Below are positions 26,922 through 37,012 of a stretch of DNA of 64,000 nt, one piece after another (position 1 is the stretch's first letter; every line of letters starts with the position of its first letter). The notes below the pieces were generated by a model. The model was not told the origin of the DNA, made no database searches, and saw nothing but the letters and a program-made list of their open reading frames with translations. The stretch comes from Gammaproteobacteria bacterium. Lineage in GTDB: Bacteria > Pseudomonadota > Gammaproteobacteria > Arenicellales > JAANXG01. The stretch spans positions 1 through 64,000 of the forward strand of contig JAHEKE010000016.1 of assembly GCA_024638505.1 (NCBI GenBank), in the 5' to 3' direction. Made by a program: the position numbers and the translations under genes.

Positions 26922-27410
26922 TCAGGGCAGCCTGTTGACCCTGGCTTTTTTTACTCGATCTAGTCTGTCTATCAGGGTCTTGACTTTTCCGTTGCCCGGT
27001 ACTTTAAGCTCTGGACTGATTTCGCCGAGCGGCAGCAGCACGAATTCGCGCTGTTGCAGCAAGGGGTGTGGGATGATCAATTGGGGGTAATGGCAGAGTA
27101 TTTTGCCATAAATCAGAATATCCAAATCAAGCGTGCGCGGTCCCCATTTTGGTGCGCGTACCCGTTTATGGCGACGTTCTATCGCCTGCAGGTGCCTGAG
27201 TAAAGCCAAAGGTGCGAGGGCGGTGGCCAGCACCGCGACCGCATTGATGAAATCCGGCTGGTTGGGCGGCCCATGGGGGCTGCTCAGGTATAGCGCTGAT
27301 CTGCCTATCAGCCGGGTCGAGGGCAGCCGATCCAATGCATAAAATGCGCGAGTAACGTGGTCAACGGGATGGTCGATGTTACTGCCAAGCCCGATGTATG
27401 CCTGTACCAA
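26922..27410 (-). CDS. folK: 2-amino-4-hydroxy-6-hydroxymethyldihydropteridine pyrophosphokinase FolK
   Basis: FolK activates the pterin for folate synthesis by moving pyrophosphate from ATP. The 162-residue protein shows YIGLGSNIDHP at the start and the signature KWGPRTLDLDILIYG, with the metal-binding Asp pair, then IPHPLLQQREFVLLPL. It stands alone, convergent with the kinase gene. Confidence 0.96.
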   Translation of the reverse strand: MVQAYIGLGSNIDHPVDHVTRAFYALDRLPSTRLIGRSALYLSSPHGPPNQPDFINAVAVLATALAPLALLRHLQAIERRHKRVRAPKWGPRTLDLDILIYGKILCHYPQLIIPHPLLQQREFVLLPLGEISPELKVPGNGKVKTLIDRLDRVKKARVNRLP

Positions 27411-27517
27411 GCGCTTGGACCTCTAGTTGCGAATGTCGCACCCGTTTCGCTTGTGCTTAGATTTATGCCGGCGCCGATAGATCATCATGACCCGATGCTG
27501 ATCCGCTCTGATCACTA

Positions 27518-29284
27518 CTAGTCTTCTGGATCCCAACCAAACTCCTGCACTACCTCGAACAAATCAGTATCCGAGACTACGCCTACAGGCACATCTTTGT
27601 TTTCGACCACTACGCGACGTATATTGTTCTGCGACAGCACCATGGAAACGGCGCGCAATCCCGCATCGGCCGTGACCGTGATCAAGGGCCGGGTGGCGAT
27701 CTCCTCAACCCTCACATTGGCAGTGGATTTGTTCGCCCCGACAATTTTAGTCACGACATCACGCTTGGTCATGATACCCCAATCCCCGCCGTTATCAGGC
27801 TCCACCAATATGTAACTGATGTCCGTCTCCCTCATCGTGTGCATGGCTTCATCCACTGTCGCTGAGCTGGCTACACTGGTTATAGGAGACATAATGCCTG
27901 CCGAGGTCGCGGGTTGACGGCCCGACTCCTTCATCGCCTGCAGCGGATCCGCAATCCGCTTCGCCTCCCTCTCTTTTCGCTCTGTTTCCAGAGCCTGCCG
28001 GCGCTCTTCCTCCAAACGAGACAGGTCGTCGGCGTCACCGGTTACTTTCGCGATCAAGGCATCAGCAAAGGTGCTGGTCGACACAATATGGGCACCGTCC
28101 ATCAAGCGGGCGAAATCATAGGTCACGAATTTGTCTCCAATTACCTTTGGATAAGCGGCGTTGATCAGATCCGCTGCTTCTTTCCAACCTATGTATTCCA
28201 GCATCATCACGCCGGACAGGAGCAATGAACTCGGATTAACCTTGTTCTGATTAGCATATTTAGGTGCTGTTCCGTGGGTCGCCTCAAAAACCGCAACGTG
28301 ATCCGCGATGTTGGCGCCGGGAGCGATTCCGACACCTCCGACTTCCGCGGCGACCGCATCTGACAGGTAGTCTCCGTTTAAATTCATCGTTGCCAAAACG
28401 TCGAACTCCGCCGGTCTCAGTAGCAGTAATTGAAAAATAATGTCGGCGATGCGGTCCTTAATTATTATTTTACCAGGAGGGCATTTGCCGCCGTGCGTTG
28501 TATACAGTTCTTCCTCAGTAACCGTGTGCTCGGCAAACTCTTCCTTCGCGAGTTCGTAACCCCAGTTACGAAAGGCGCCCTCGGTGAATTTCATGATGTT
28601 GCCTTTGTGCACCAGGGTAACGCTTTCGCGCCTGTTGTCGATAGCAAATTGAATGGCCTTGCGAACGAGTCTTTTGGAGCCAAACGGGCTTATCGGTTTC
28701 ACTCCCAGTCCGGCGTCGTCAAAAAATCTGGCGCCCATTTCATCGCGCAGGAAATTAGCGAGTTTTTTGTTTTCCTTGGTGCCACTCTGATACTCAAGTC
28801 CGGCATAAACGTCTTCCGTGTTCTCCCGGAAAATAACCACATCCACCTTCTCCGGCTCTTTCAGTGGCGAGGGTACATTCTGGTAGTAGCGCACGGGGCG
28901 GACGCAGGCGTAGAGGTCTAGCTCCTGTCGCAGGGAGACGTTCAGCGAACGAAAGCCCCCGCCAACGGGGGTAGTAAGGGGCCCTTTTATGGCGATCACA
29001 AGGTCGCGAATTGCTGCGAGCGTCTCTGCCGGAAAATAATCTCCATCATACAAGCCCGCCGCTTTTTCACCTAAGTACAGCTCGCACCAGTGTATCTTTC
29101 GGTTTCCGTCGTATGCTTTCTCCACCGCGGCGTCCCATACGCGCAAGCATGCATTCGTTATATCGGGACCTATGCCGTCTCCCTCTATGAATCCGACGAC
29201 AGGCTGATCTGGTACGTGCAGCGTGCCGTTTTTTATCTTAATTTTTTCGCCGGTTGTGGGGAGATTGATATTTTGATACGTCAT
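27518..29284 (-). CDS. icd: NADP-type isocitrate dehydrogenase fused to a CBS-domain pair
   Basis: The first 415 residues are a full type I isocitrate dehydrogenase of the TCA cycle. They have RSLNV with Ser113 (the serine phosphorylated in E. coli), the loop [11 protein letters not shown], and the NADP-choosing residues K342, Y343, V349, Y389 and R393. NAD enzymes carry other residues at the first two. A charged helical linker (about 418-455) leads to two CBS domains (about 463-516 and 524-580) that end the 588-residue protein. CBS pairs usually bind adenine nucleotides, so the fusion suggests control by ATP, ADP or AMP; that is inference. The usual E. coli enzyme is about 416 residues. Confidence 0.93.
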   Translation of the reverse strand: MTYQNINLPTTGEKIKIKNGTLHVPDQPVVGFIEGDGIGPDITNACLRVWDAAVEKAYDGNRKIHWCELYLGEKAAGLYDGDYFPAETLAAIRDLVIAIKGPLTTPVGGGFRSLNVSLRQELDLYACVRPVRYYQNVPSPLKEPEKVDVVIFRENTEDVYAGLEYQSGTKENKKLANFLRDEMGARFFDDAGLGVKPISPFGSKRLVRKAIQFAIDNRRESVTLVHKGNIMKFTEGAFRNWGYELAKEEFAEHTVTEEELYTTHGGKCPPGKIIIKDRIADIIFQLLLLRPAEFDVLATMNLNGDYLSDAVAAEVGGVGIAPGANIADHVAVFEATHGTAPKYANQNKVNPSSLLLSGVMMLEYIGWKEAADLINAAYPKVIGDKFVTYDFARLMDGAHIVSTSTFADALIAKVTGDADDLSRLEEERRQALETERKEREAKRIADPLQAMKESGRQPATSAGIMSPITSVASSATVDEAMHTMRETDISYILVEPDNGGDWGIMTKRDVVTKIVGANKSTANVRVEEIATRPLITVTADAGLRAVSMVLSQNNIRRVVVENKDVPVGVVSDTDLFEVVQEFGWDPED

Positions 29285-29385
29285 CGTTTACCTTTCACCT
29301 TCATCAATGAATCTATTCAGCACTATTATTATTCATTCTATAAAGTGATGCATCAGATGGATTATTTACAGGGTGTCGTCCGGTC

Positions 29386-30921
29386 GTGAAGGGCGCAGTT
29401 GCTGCGGGACACAGTAAAACTGCTGAGGCTGCAGCTGAGGTCCTACGTGCCGGCGGCAATGCCTTCGATGCCGCCATAGCCGGCTTTTTCGTATCTTGCG
29501 TGTGTGAACCCGCTCTGGCGTCTTTGGCTGGCGGCGGTTTCCTGCTGGCCATGGACAATAGCGGGCGGGCCAAGGTATTCGACTTTTTCACCCACACCCC
29601 ACGGAAAAAGCCTGTAGACCATGCGGTCGATTTTTATCCCGTGACCGTTGACTTCGGCAGTGCGCAGCAGGAATTCCACATTGGTTTGGGTTCCTGCGCT
29701 ACCCCCGGCGCCGTCAGCGGTGTCTGCGCGGTGCACAGCTCCCTCGGGCGGTTACCCATGACGGAGCTGGTTCAACCCGCGCTGGAGCTTGCGCGAAACG
29801 GTATTAACGTTGAGCCATTCCAGGCTTATCTCCTTAAACTGCTTACCCCAATATACATGACGGAATCGGTTTTACCGCTGTTTCGCAGTCCCGAAAGAGA
29901 CCAGCAGCTGATCGGGCCAGGGGATCTGTTTACCAACCCAAAGATGGCTGATGTGCTGGAAGTACTGGCAATAGAGGGTAAGGATTTGTTTTACCGCGGA
30001 GAGATTGCCGAGCAGATTGCACGGCTGTGTTCAGCAAGTGGGTACTTAAGCTACGAGGACCTTGCTTCTTACACAACCATAATCCGCGATCCCCTTTCCG
30101 TTCGGTACCGAGGCCACAGTTTTCTTACCAACCCGCCTCCGAGCGCAGGTGGCATTCTGATCGCGTTTGGCTTAGGCCTGCTCGAGGGGGTCGAGTTAAA
30201 GGAGCTTGGCGTGGGGACGTATGGCCATGTCAAAACCTTAACTGAGGTGTTGCGCAACACTTCGAATGCCCGGATTAAACATTTTGCCGAAGGCCCGCAT
30301 GAAGGATTGCTCGATAGAGATTTATTGCAGGCATACCGGCAGCAGGTTTATCAGCGGACTGCCGCTTTCCGCGGTACCACGCACATCAGTGTGGTAGATG
30401 CGCAGAAAAACGTCGCTACCATGACCGTTTCGAACGGCGAGGGTTGTGGTGAAATAATTCCAGGAACCGGCATTATGCTCAACAATATGCTCGGAGAGGA
30501 GGATCTGAATCCTTCCGGCTTCCATCAATGGAAGCCTAATGAGCGAATGTCGTCGATGATGTCACCCAGTATACTAATGGATGGCTCTGGCGCCATCACT
30601 GCACTCGGTTCGGGCGGATCCAATAGAATACGCACCGCTCTGCTTCAGGTTGTGAGCAACATTGCGGATTTTAAGCTTGATCTCGAGTCAGCCGTCGCCA
30701 ACCCGAGGATCCACATAGAAACTGATGTTCTGAACATCGAAGCAGACGGCTTATCGGCAGGCACGGTCGAGCAACTGGCTAGCGATTTCCCCGAACATAG
30801 AATATTCAACCAACACAACATGTTCTTTGGTGGAGTACACCTTGTACATGCGGATGCAAAAGGGGGAATAGTGTGCGCAGGTGATCCGCGTCGCAGCGGA
30901 GTGGGGCTGGTGGTAAACTGA
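29386..30921 (+). CDS. Gamma-glutamyltransferase family protein
   Basis: Gamma-glutamyltransferases cut or transfer the gamma-glutamyl group of glutathione and related amides after cutting themselves into two subunits. The 511-residue protein has the nucleophile Thr331 at the start of TTHISVVD and the glycine-rich PGTGIMLNNMLGEEDLNP stretch in place of the E. coli loop. The GTG start gives no signal peptide, unlike periplasmic GGT, so the protein may be cytoplasmic. It is divergent from the isocitrate dehydrogenase gene. An acylase of the same fold is possible. Confidence 0.88.
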   Translation: MKGAVAAGHSKTAEAAAEVLRAGGNAFDAAIAGFFVSCVCEPALASLAGGGFLLAMDNSGRAKVFDFFTHTPRKKPVDHAVDFYPVTVDFGSAQQEFHIGLGSCATPGAVSGVCAVHSSLGRLPMTELVQPALELARNGINVEPFQAYLLKLLTPIYMTESVLPLFRSPERDQQLIGPGDLFTNPKMADVLEVLAIEGKDLFYRGEIAEQIARLCSASGYLSYEDLASYTTIIRDPLSVRYRGHSFLTNPPPSAGGILIAFGLGLLEGVELKELGVGTYGHVKTLTEVLRNTSNARIKHFAEGPHEGLLDRDLLQAYRQQVYQRTAAFRGTTHISVVDAQKNVATMTVSNGEGCGEIIPGTGIMLNNMLGEEDLNPSGFHQWKPNERMSSMMSPSILMDGSGAITALGSGGSNRIRTALLQVVSNIADFKLDLESAVANPRIHIETDVLNIEADGLSAGTVEQLASDFPEHRIFNQHNMFFGGVHLVHADAKGGIVCAGDPRRSGVGLVVN

Positions 30922-30977
30922 CCAAGGGCCGCTGGAGCGCTGGCGACCTTAGCAATTACAGCTGTTTGCCGCCAACG

Positions 30978-31808
30978 CTACTGAGTAAGCTGAGGCAGGG
31001 TCGGCATTTGTTTGGGAGCATAGCCCTCCGGTTTACTCAGGTCTGCATTGCCGATTCCCGCGCTCACTTGCGTAATGGTCATCGTGTTGCCGGCCTTATC
31101 TTTCATTTGTACCGGTACGCCGGGAGTATCCGCATTACCAAACTGAGGTACGTTCTGGCCCATTTGGGCTGTTATTTTTGCAGTCTGTTCGCTTAATTTC
31201 CTCGACATGGCCTGCATTGCTTCAATAACTCTATAGTCTTCGGCGGGGATGCCGATTTCTTCCGCTTCGGCGGCGCAAACTTCAGATATTTTAACGTCGC
31301 CTTCCCACACTTCCATGCTTTCACAGGTATAGCCGTTTATCGTCTGCACTCCGATTTTTCTAACTTCTTTAGGTTGAGGTGGTGCCGGAGTTTCCATCAG
31401 CTGGCCGCCTCCCAAGCTCTCGATCATGGCCTGTACTTTTTGTCGCTGCTCCTCCGACATGCCTTCCATCTCCTGCTCGACCTGTTGGCGAACGATATCG
31501 ATCATACCCTGCGCCTGGTTGGCCAGTGCCCCAACCCTTGCTGCGTCAATATCGAGCGTAGTTTTCTCATTATGATCGATAATGGTCATTGTTTCGCTGG
31601 CCTGCTGGAAAAGCAGGTCGTATTGCGGATCGCCCCCAGCCGCTCTTATTAGCACTTTGCCACCGTCGATATATGCAAACTGCGCTACTTCTGAATCCTG
31701 ATCCACCTGCTTCAGCAAAAAATTTATCGTGGTCGCGGCGGATGAAGGTGTCGCCAGCTGGCAAAGTACAGTGGCGCTGCATAAAACGGTACAGATTTTA
31801 TTACGCAT
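30978..31808 (-). CDS. Exported DUF4412-like protein
   Basis: The 276-residue protein has a signal peptide (about 1-24, ending PSSA-A), then a domain that resembles DUF4412: an early GKVLIRAAG stretch, a helical Glu/Gln/Met-rich centre, and an [15 protein letters not shown] Cys-containing motif followed by [10 protein letters not shown]. It should be periplasmic or outer-membrane associated. Its start overlaps the end of the DUF255 gene by 8 bases, so the two are probably one transcript. Function is unknown and the family name is tentative. Confidence 0.7.
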   Translation of the reverse strand: MRNKICTVLCSATVLCQLATPSSAATTINFLLKQVDQDSEVAQFAYIDGGKVLIRAAGGDPQYDLLFQQASETMTIIDHNEKTTLDIDAARVGALANQAQGMIDIVRQQVEQEMEGMSEEQRQKVQAMIESLGGGQLMETPAPPQPKEVRKIGVQTINGYTCESMEVWEGDVKISEVCAAEAEEIGIPAEDYRVIEAMQAMSRKLSEQTAKITAQMGQNVPQFGNADTPGVPVQMKDKAGNTMTITQVSAGIGNADLSKPEGYAPKQMPTLPQLTQ

Positions 31809-33873
31809 TGGTTTGTCTCAGTTGCTTGATACTGTTTATAAATAAGTTAACATCGTAGAGTGGGGCTGAGCAGGAAGTACCGCGACAGATATACGCGGTC
31901 ACCTGCTGCTCGCTTTTCAAGTTCTTTAAAATCCCAGGTAAGTTCTCTTCATCGGCAGGGATCATGTAAGCCATGGTGCGCGGCATAAAACCCTCCAGCT
32001 CCGACAGCCAACGCTGAGCGGCTGTGCGATTTCCGCGAATAATAATAACATCGGGCGGATGGAGAAACTCCTCCAGCGCAATCACTAGTGCACAGTGAGC
32101 GGAGGCGTAGCGTTGCATGGAGTAGGTGAGAGCGTAAAAGATACGCTCGCTTGCCTGCAGGTAACGGCTGTCACCGAGTAGATGACCGAGTCTATTCAAT
32201 ATCTTTGCGGCGATTCCATTACCTGAGGGTGTAGCCTCATCCGCAACTGGTTTACTGCGGTGAAGCAGCTTTTCGTGGTCGTTGGAGGTAAAGAAAAAAC
32301 CACCGTGATTCTTGTCTTCAAATTGAGCCAGTACCGTGTCAGCTAAGGTTACGGCAAAGTCTATCTCAGCCGTGCGCCATCGCGCCTGGTTCAACTCGAT
32401 AATAGCGTCAATTAAAAACACATAGTCATCAAGATAAGCGTTTAAATGGGCCTTGTTTTCCTTGGCCGTAACCAGTAATCGACCATCACGCCACAGATGT
32501 TGGTTAACATAACTCAGTGCTTGCTCCGCTGAATGCAGCCAGTCGGTCTGCCCTAAGCAGCGTCCCGCCCTTGCCATACCCTTAATCATCAGCGCGTTCC
32601 ACGAGGTTAGGATTTTTTCATCGCGATTTGGCCAGACTCTTTTTGACCTCGCATCAAAAAGTTTTTGTCGAGCCTGGCGCAGTAAATCTCTGGCCTGGTC
32701 GATCTCAATGGCACAACGTTTGGCTACGGTGTCCACTGAATGATGTATGTTGAGATGCCATTTCCCTTCGAAGTTGGGCTGGCCGCGCAGGCCGAATCGA
32801 ACCTCCATTACCGCATACTCCTCCTCGGACAAGGTTGCCTGCAGCTGATCTACTGTCCACGCATAAAATTTTCCCTCCTCACCTTCCGCATCGGCGTCTA
32901 GAGTTGAGAAATAACCCCCGTCCTCGGACTGCATTTCACGGATCACCCAGCTTGCCGTATCCGTCGCGATCTCCAGATAGAATGAGTTTTTTGTCGCTAA
33001 CCATGCGTCTACATAAAGGGGAAGCAGCTGCGCATTGTCATAGAGCATTTTTTCGAAATGGGGAATGGTCCAACTGACGTCGACTGAATAGCGGCAGAAT
33101 CCGCCGCCGAGGTGGTCATACAGGCCTCCTTTGGCCATTGCGCTCAAACTATGTTGCGCGATGTGTAGTAAGCGCGGGTTTGCTGGATCTTGCCCATAAT
33201 TTGCAGCTCCAGCCCGCAAACACAGTTCAATACTGGTAGGGTGAGGAAACTTAGGAGCGCTGCCAAAACCTCCGTATACCGGGTCATAGGCATCGACCAC
33301 CTCGTTCACCGCAGTATTCAGGATTGCAGCATCGATCTTCGTCTGCGGTGTCGGTTCGGTCTGGCGAAAAGCATGCTTTACCGCATCATTATGTTCCGCC
33401 AATTCGTGCCGGTGATTTTGATAGTACGCAGTAACGCGTCTGAGCACATCAATGAACGAAGGCATGCCGTAGCGTGGGTCTTTGGGGAAATAAGTGCCGG
33501 CGAAAAAAGGAGTGTGCGTATCCGGCGTTAGCACTACGTTCAGAGGCCACCCGCCGGCGCGCTGCGTCAACATCTGGTGTGCAGTCTGATAGATTTTGTC
33601 AAGATCGGGCCGTTCTTCGCGGTCGACTTTGATGCAAACAAAGTGTTCATTCATGTAATCCGCTATGTCTTCATCTTCAAAAGACTCGTGTTCCATTACG
33701 TGGCACCAATGACATGCGGAGTAGCCGATAGAGAGCAGGATGGGTTTGTTCTGCTTGCGCGCAAGTTCAAGCGCTTCGGGCTTCCATGCATACCACTGGA
33801 CAGGGTTGTGCGCATGCTGCAATAGGTAAGGACTGGTCTCGTGTACGAGATTGTTGCTGAAACGATAGTCCAT
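31801..33873 (-). CDS. DUF255 thioredoxin-fold / glycan-hydrolase-like protein (YyaL/SSP411 type)
   Basis: The 690-residue product has the N-terminal domain of the spermatogenesis-associated-protein-20/YyaL family: [16 protein letters not shown], the redox-like [15 protein letters not shown], and [11 protein letters not shown] long alpha/alpha-barrel-like domain follows. The biochemical role of this widespread family is not settled. The second of two adjacent ATGs fits the family start best. Confidence 0.93.
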   Translation of the reverse strand: MDYRFSNNLVHETSPYLLQHAHNPVQWYAWKPEALELARKQNKPILLSIGYSACHWCHVMEHESFEDEDIADYMNEHFVCIKVDREERPDLDKIYQTAHQMLTQRAGGWPLNVVLTPDTHTPFFAGTYFPKDPRYGMPSFIDVLRRVTAYYQNHRHELAEHNDAVKHAFRQTEPTPQTKIDAAILNTAVNEVVDAYDPVYGGFGSAPKFPHPTSIELCLRAGAANYGQDPANPRLLHIAQHSLSAMAKGGLYDHLGGGFCRYSVDVSWTIPHFEKMLYDNAQLLPLYVDAWLATKNSFYLEIATDTASWVIREMQSEDGGYFSTLDADAEGEEGKFYAWTVDQLQATLSEEEYAVMEVRFGLRGQPNFEGKWHLNIHHSVDTVAKRCAIEIDQARDLLRQARQKLFDARSKRVWPNRDEKILTSWNALMIKGMARAGRCLGQTDWLHSAEQALSYVNQHLWRDGRLLVTAKENKAHLNAYLDDYVFLIDAIIELNQARWRTAEIDFAVTLADTVLAQFEDKNHGGFFFTSNDHEKLLHRSKPVADEATPSGNGIAAKILNRLGHLLGDSRYLQASERIFYALTYSMQRYASAHCALVIALEEFLHPPDVIIIRGNRTAAQRWLSELEGFMPRTMAYMIPADEENLPGILKNLKSEQQVTAYICRGTSCSAPLYDVNLFINSIKQLRQTNA

Positions 33874-33985
33874 CACGACGCGGGTGCTTGCATAATGCAG
33901 GCAACTGTATCACGATTGCAGTAGATCATCCGTCGCGCTGATTGAGCGTAGGCCGAATTGAGGCCGATGCATCCCCGCCCGGGCG

Positions 33986-34459
33986 CTAGGGTGGTAAAGT
34001 TCCGTCTCTGACCGCAACCAGCGTCCCGGAGTAGGATGCTGCGCTGCCGGTACAAACCAGACTCTTCGGACCAAAGGTGCCGCTACCACTGGTGGTGGAT
34101 ACGATGGTGGCAATGGCCTGCATCTTGAGCGTACATGCTGCATTATCCGAGCCCTCACCTGTCGCCCCGGGGAATATGCAGGTCTCTTCATAAGTCAACC
34201 TGTTTCCGTTCACGAAAATTGCAAGTGCGCAGTTAGTATCGGTCGATAAAATTCCAACCGCGCCATTGCTGCGAATGTCCACTGAAGAAGTCGTGTTTAT
34301 GTTGAATGTTGCACCTGCAACCACCGCCGTTATCAGCGCCTGCAGGGTCCATTTCCCCGCATGGGTCGTCGGGCCCTGCACGGCGCCAGCGCCGTCCGAA
34401 CTGCCACCGCTGCAGGAGATTAGCGCCAATGATATGGCGAGTAAGGCACATTGCCTCAT
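33986..34459 (-). CDS. Putative lipoprotein, Gly/Ser/Thr-rich
   Basis: From the ATG at 34459 the product has a lipoprotein signal, MRQCALLAISLALISC-SGG, with a clear lipobox Cys at residue 16. The mature part of about 140 residues is rich in Gly, Ser, Thr and Ala and looks beta-stranded. I do not recognise a family. An ATG at 34495 would add 12 residues before the signal. Its neighbour on the other strand is lgt, the enzyme that lipidates such proteins. Confidence 0.65.
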   Translation of the reverse strand: MRQCALLAISLALISCSGGSSDGAGAVQGPTTHAGKWTLQALITAVVAGATFNINTTSSVDIRSNGAVGILSTDTNCALAIFVNGNRLTYEETCIFPGATGEGSDNAACTLKMQAIATIVSTTSGSGTFGPKSLVCTGSAASYSGTLVAVRDGTLPP

Positions 34460-34578
34460 GGGAAAGTCGTTTAAATTTGTTTTAATTCGCGGCATTTTGC
34501 CATGATACTTGTTTAGACACAGGTTTTGTATTTCACTGTGGTCTTCTTCTAAAGTCTGCCTCTTTATTGAGTGTTGAT

Positions 34579-35352
34579 ATGCAATTTGATATTGATCCTG
34601 TAGCGATATCTCTAGGCCCAGTGCAAGTGCATTGGTACGGGTTAATGTATTTACTCGGATTTCTCGGCGGTTATCTGCTGGGCGTTTACCGGGCCAGATC
34701 AACCGCTGGCTGGGATAAAGAGCAGGTTTCGGATTTACTGTTTTATATTGCGATAGGCGTAATTGTCGGTGGTCGATTAGGTTATGTTTTGTTCTATAAG
34801 TTTTCCTACTACGCGGCTCATCCGGTCGAGGCGTTGTTTATATGGCAGGGGGGTATGTCTTTCCACGGCGGGCTGCTCGGGGTTCTGGTTGCTTTGGCTG
34901 CATTCGGCAGGGCAACAGGACGAAGATTTATACAGGTTACGGACTTTGTGGCGCCGCTGGTGCCTTTGGGTTTAGGTCTTGGTCGTATAGGAAATTTCAT
35001 CAATCAGGAGTTGTGGGGGAAAGCCACTGATTTTCCCCTGGCTACGGTATTTCCGCGTACCGATCCGACGCTTACACCGCGGCACCCCTCAATGCTGTAT
35101 GAAGCGTTTTTAGAGGGGCTGGTGCTATTCGTGATTCTCTGGTGGTTTTCATCCACGACCAGACGGATCGGTGCAGTTTCCGGATTGTTTCTGGTGTGCT
35201 ACGGGATGTTCAGATTTTTGGTTGAATTTGTTCGGGAACCTGATGCGCATCTGGGTTACCTGCTATGGGATTGGGTGACCATGGGTCAGCTGTTGAGCCT
35301 TCCGATGATCGGCTGCGGGATTTGGTTGGCATGCAGAAAAAGAGAGCACTAA
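34579..35352 (+). CDS. lgt: Prolipoprotein diacylglyceryl transferase Lgt
   Basis: Lgt adds diacylglycerol to the lipobox Cys of lipoproteins in the inner membrane. The 257-residue protein has about 7 membrane segments, the [11 protein letters not shown] start, the conserved His in [11 protein letters not shown], and the signature [15 protein letters not shown] with its essential Arg. The ATG at 34579 fits the family start better than a TTG 12 bases earlier. Confidence 0.95.
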   Translation: MQFDIDPVAISLGPVQVHWYGLMYLLGFLGGYLLGVYRARSTAGWDKEQVSDLLFYIAIGVIVGGRLGYVLFYKFSYYAAHPVEALFIWQGGMSFHGGLLGVLVALAAFGRATGRRFIQVTDFVAPLVPLGLGLGRIGNFINQELWGKATDFPLATVFPRTDPTLTPRHPSMLYEAFLEGLVLFVILWWFSSTTRRIGAVSGLFLVCYGMFRFLVEFVREPDAHLGYLLWDWVTMGQLLSLPMIGCGIWLACRKREH

Positions 35353-35438
35353 CCCCGGGTTCGGGGTCGACACACAAACTACCAATCGCACGTTTTTGTG
35401 CTATAGATTAAGGAAGTGTACACGTTGGATGTTGATTG

Positions 35439-36017
35439 ATGATCAGAGCAGTAGCTTTACTAGCCTGTCTTGCGCTTGCGCCTGGTTTTGCGCTGGCAGA
35501 GACGTTCAAGAAGTGCCAGGATGCTGAGGGTAAATGGCACTATGGTGACCAGGCAGCGGAAGCCTGCGAGCTGTCAAAAGTAACAGAGGTTGACGCGTCC
35601 GGAGTACAGATAAACGAGGTCGATGCGCCCGTGACGCAAGAAGAGCTGGTTGCAAAACAGCGCATGGAACAAAAACTCGTCGAGCAGAAAAAGATCGACG
35701 ATGAGCAGAAGGCGCTGGATCAGCGGTTGTTAGCAACTTATGACAACCACGAAAGCATAATCAAGGCACGCGACGCCATGCTCGCCGCGATTGACAGTGC
35801 CATTGCCGCAGACCAGATTCTGAAGGAGCAGCTGGATAAGGAACTGGCTGGCGTTGTTTCCGCGGGTGACAATGGCGCCAGTGATAAGGTAGCTGAGCTT
35901 AAACTGCGCATCGAACAATTTGAAAAGTCTATTCGTAATCGTCTGGCAAAGCGGGAATCGACCCGCGAACGTTACGATTTTCAACTCAGCAGATTCCGCG
36001 AGCTTACCCAGCAATGA
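35439..36017 (+). CDS. DUF4124-type exported protein with coiled-coil region
   Basis: The 192-residue protein has a signal peptide (about 1-20, ending ALA), then a short DUF4124-like domain, TFKKCQDAEGKWHYGDQ, with two Cys. A long Glu/Gln/Lys-rich helical stretch (about 65-190) likely forms a coiled coil. DUF4124 proteins are periplasmic and of unknown role. It follows lgt by 83 bases on the same strand. Confidence 0.75.
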   Translation: MIRAVALLACLALAPGFALAETFKKCQDAEGKWHYGDQAAEACELSKVTEVDASGVQINEVDAPVTQEELVAKQRMEQKLVEQKKIDDEQKALDQRLLATYDNHESIIKARDAMLAAIDSAIAADQILKEQLDKELAGVVSAGDNGASDKVAELKLRIEQFEKSIRNRLAKRESTRERYDFQLSRFRELTQQ

Positions 36018-36151
36018 TGACAAGCGGGCACGCGCTATCAGCTGCTACGGCATAAATAAGGGATTTTTATCCGCGACGTCGCAACCCTAATTAGCTTTAC
36101 CTTTCTGCGCCTTATACCTTTTTCCCCCGCCTGTAAATTCAGGCTAGATCA

Positions 36152-36688
36152 CTTATACGCTTTCAACACGAGGGACATCGTTCCTGAAGCTGCTCGTTTG
36201 TCTGCGGATGCCGAATTTAAGCACTCGATAGTTTCTATGCCAACGTATGTACGCACGCAGTGCACACCGGTGATATACTGGAACGGTCGGTGCTCAAGGC
36301 TGTGAAGCCGCGCAGCGGCAGGGTATTTGCGGTCAAAGGAAATAACGATGGCAATGGAAAAGATAATGCCGGGTCTGCGGGTAATCTTCCCGAACAGTGC
36401 CTGCTGGTCCTGCCTGGAGGCACGCTGTGTATCGAGCATGGGCACCGCATATGGGGCACCAAAAATTATCATTATCGGCTGCGGCAGAAATACCAACACG
36501 TGCAGCCAAGGGCGATCGCTTTCGGCCATACGCACAAATTGGTTTGTGATCAGGACGCGAAGCCATGGGTATTGAATCCTGGTGCCGCCGGACGGGTCAG
36601 AACCTATGGCGGACCGTCCTGCTTGATTTTGACAATGCGCAAGCTCCGCTGGCAGGTGAAGCGCGTTCGATTTACGCCGGATTGTTAA
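36152..36688 (+). pseudogene. Decayed YfcE-type metallophosphoesterase
   Basis: The last 142 codons (from 36260) keep the middle and end of the YfcE/MJ0936 phosphodiesterase family: HTGDI, VKGNND, an EHGHRIWG stretch, AFGHTHK and LNPGAAGR. The N-terminal metal motif (usually SDTHG) is missing. In-frame stops lie just upstream, and fragments resembling the lost part (VPEAARL and similar) occur in other frames between 36152 and 36250. I read this as a gene broken by frameshifts. A truncated protein from the GTG at 36260 would lack key metal ligands. Confidence 0.65.
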
Positions 36689-36689
36689 G

Positions 36690-37004
36690 TTGAGCCAACT
36701 TCGGATCAGCGTCCAAACCAAGTTTAACCAGTTGGCGAAACGTCAAATGGCCAAGCTTGGGCTCGGGCCAACCCCGGCTTGCCGGCAGCTCGTGGAAAGG
36801 ATGATTGCGGTTGGTGTGTCCAGACTTGAGAACCAACGCGCACTGGAACGCGAGGAGATTATCATTCAATCGCAAGAGAGCCTGCGTAAGTGCGTGGCCG
36901 AATTGGGCAAACGCGCCATGGTTTTAGGCACTTTTCCAATAGCCGACGAGCAAGCATTTCAGAATATGCAGAAAAAGTTATCCCCCATGTGGCCCTTCTG
37001 TTAG
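36690..37004 (+). CDS. Small hypothetical protein
   Basis: This 104-residue frame starts with TTG directly after the stop of the decayed phosphoesterase and ends 9 bases before the exonuclease start. It is basic and mostly helical, with KFNQLAKRQMAKLGLG near the start and a heptad-like centre. I know no family for it. The tight fit between neighbours favours a real gene, while the weak ribosome site and the decayed neighbour argue for caution. Confidence 0.45.
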   Translation: MSQLRISVQTKFNQLAKRQMAKLGLGPTPACRQLVERMIAVGVSRLENQRALEREEIIIQSQESLRKCVAELGKRAMVLGTFPIADEQAFQNMQKKLSPMWPFC

Positions 37005-37012
37005 ATGGAATT

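Noticed and set aside
36149-36721. 190-codon minus-strand frame opposite the phosphoesterase remnant
   Set aside because: Plus-strand reading gives clear family motifs; the minus frame has none.
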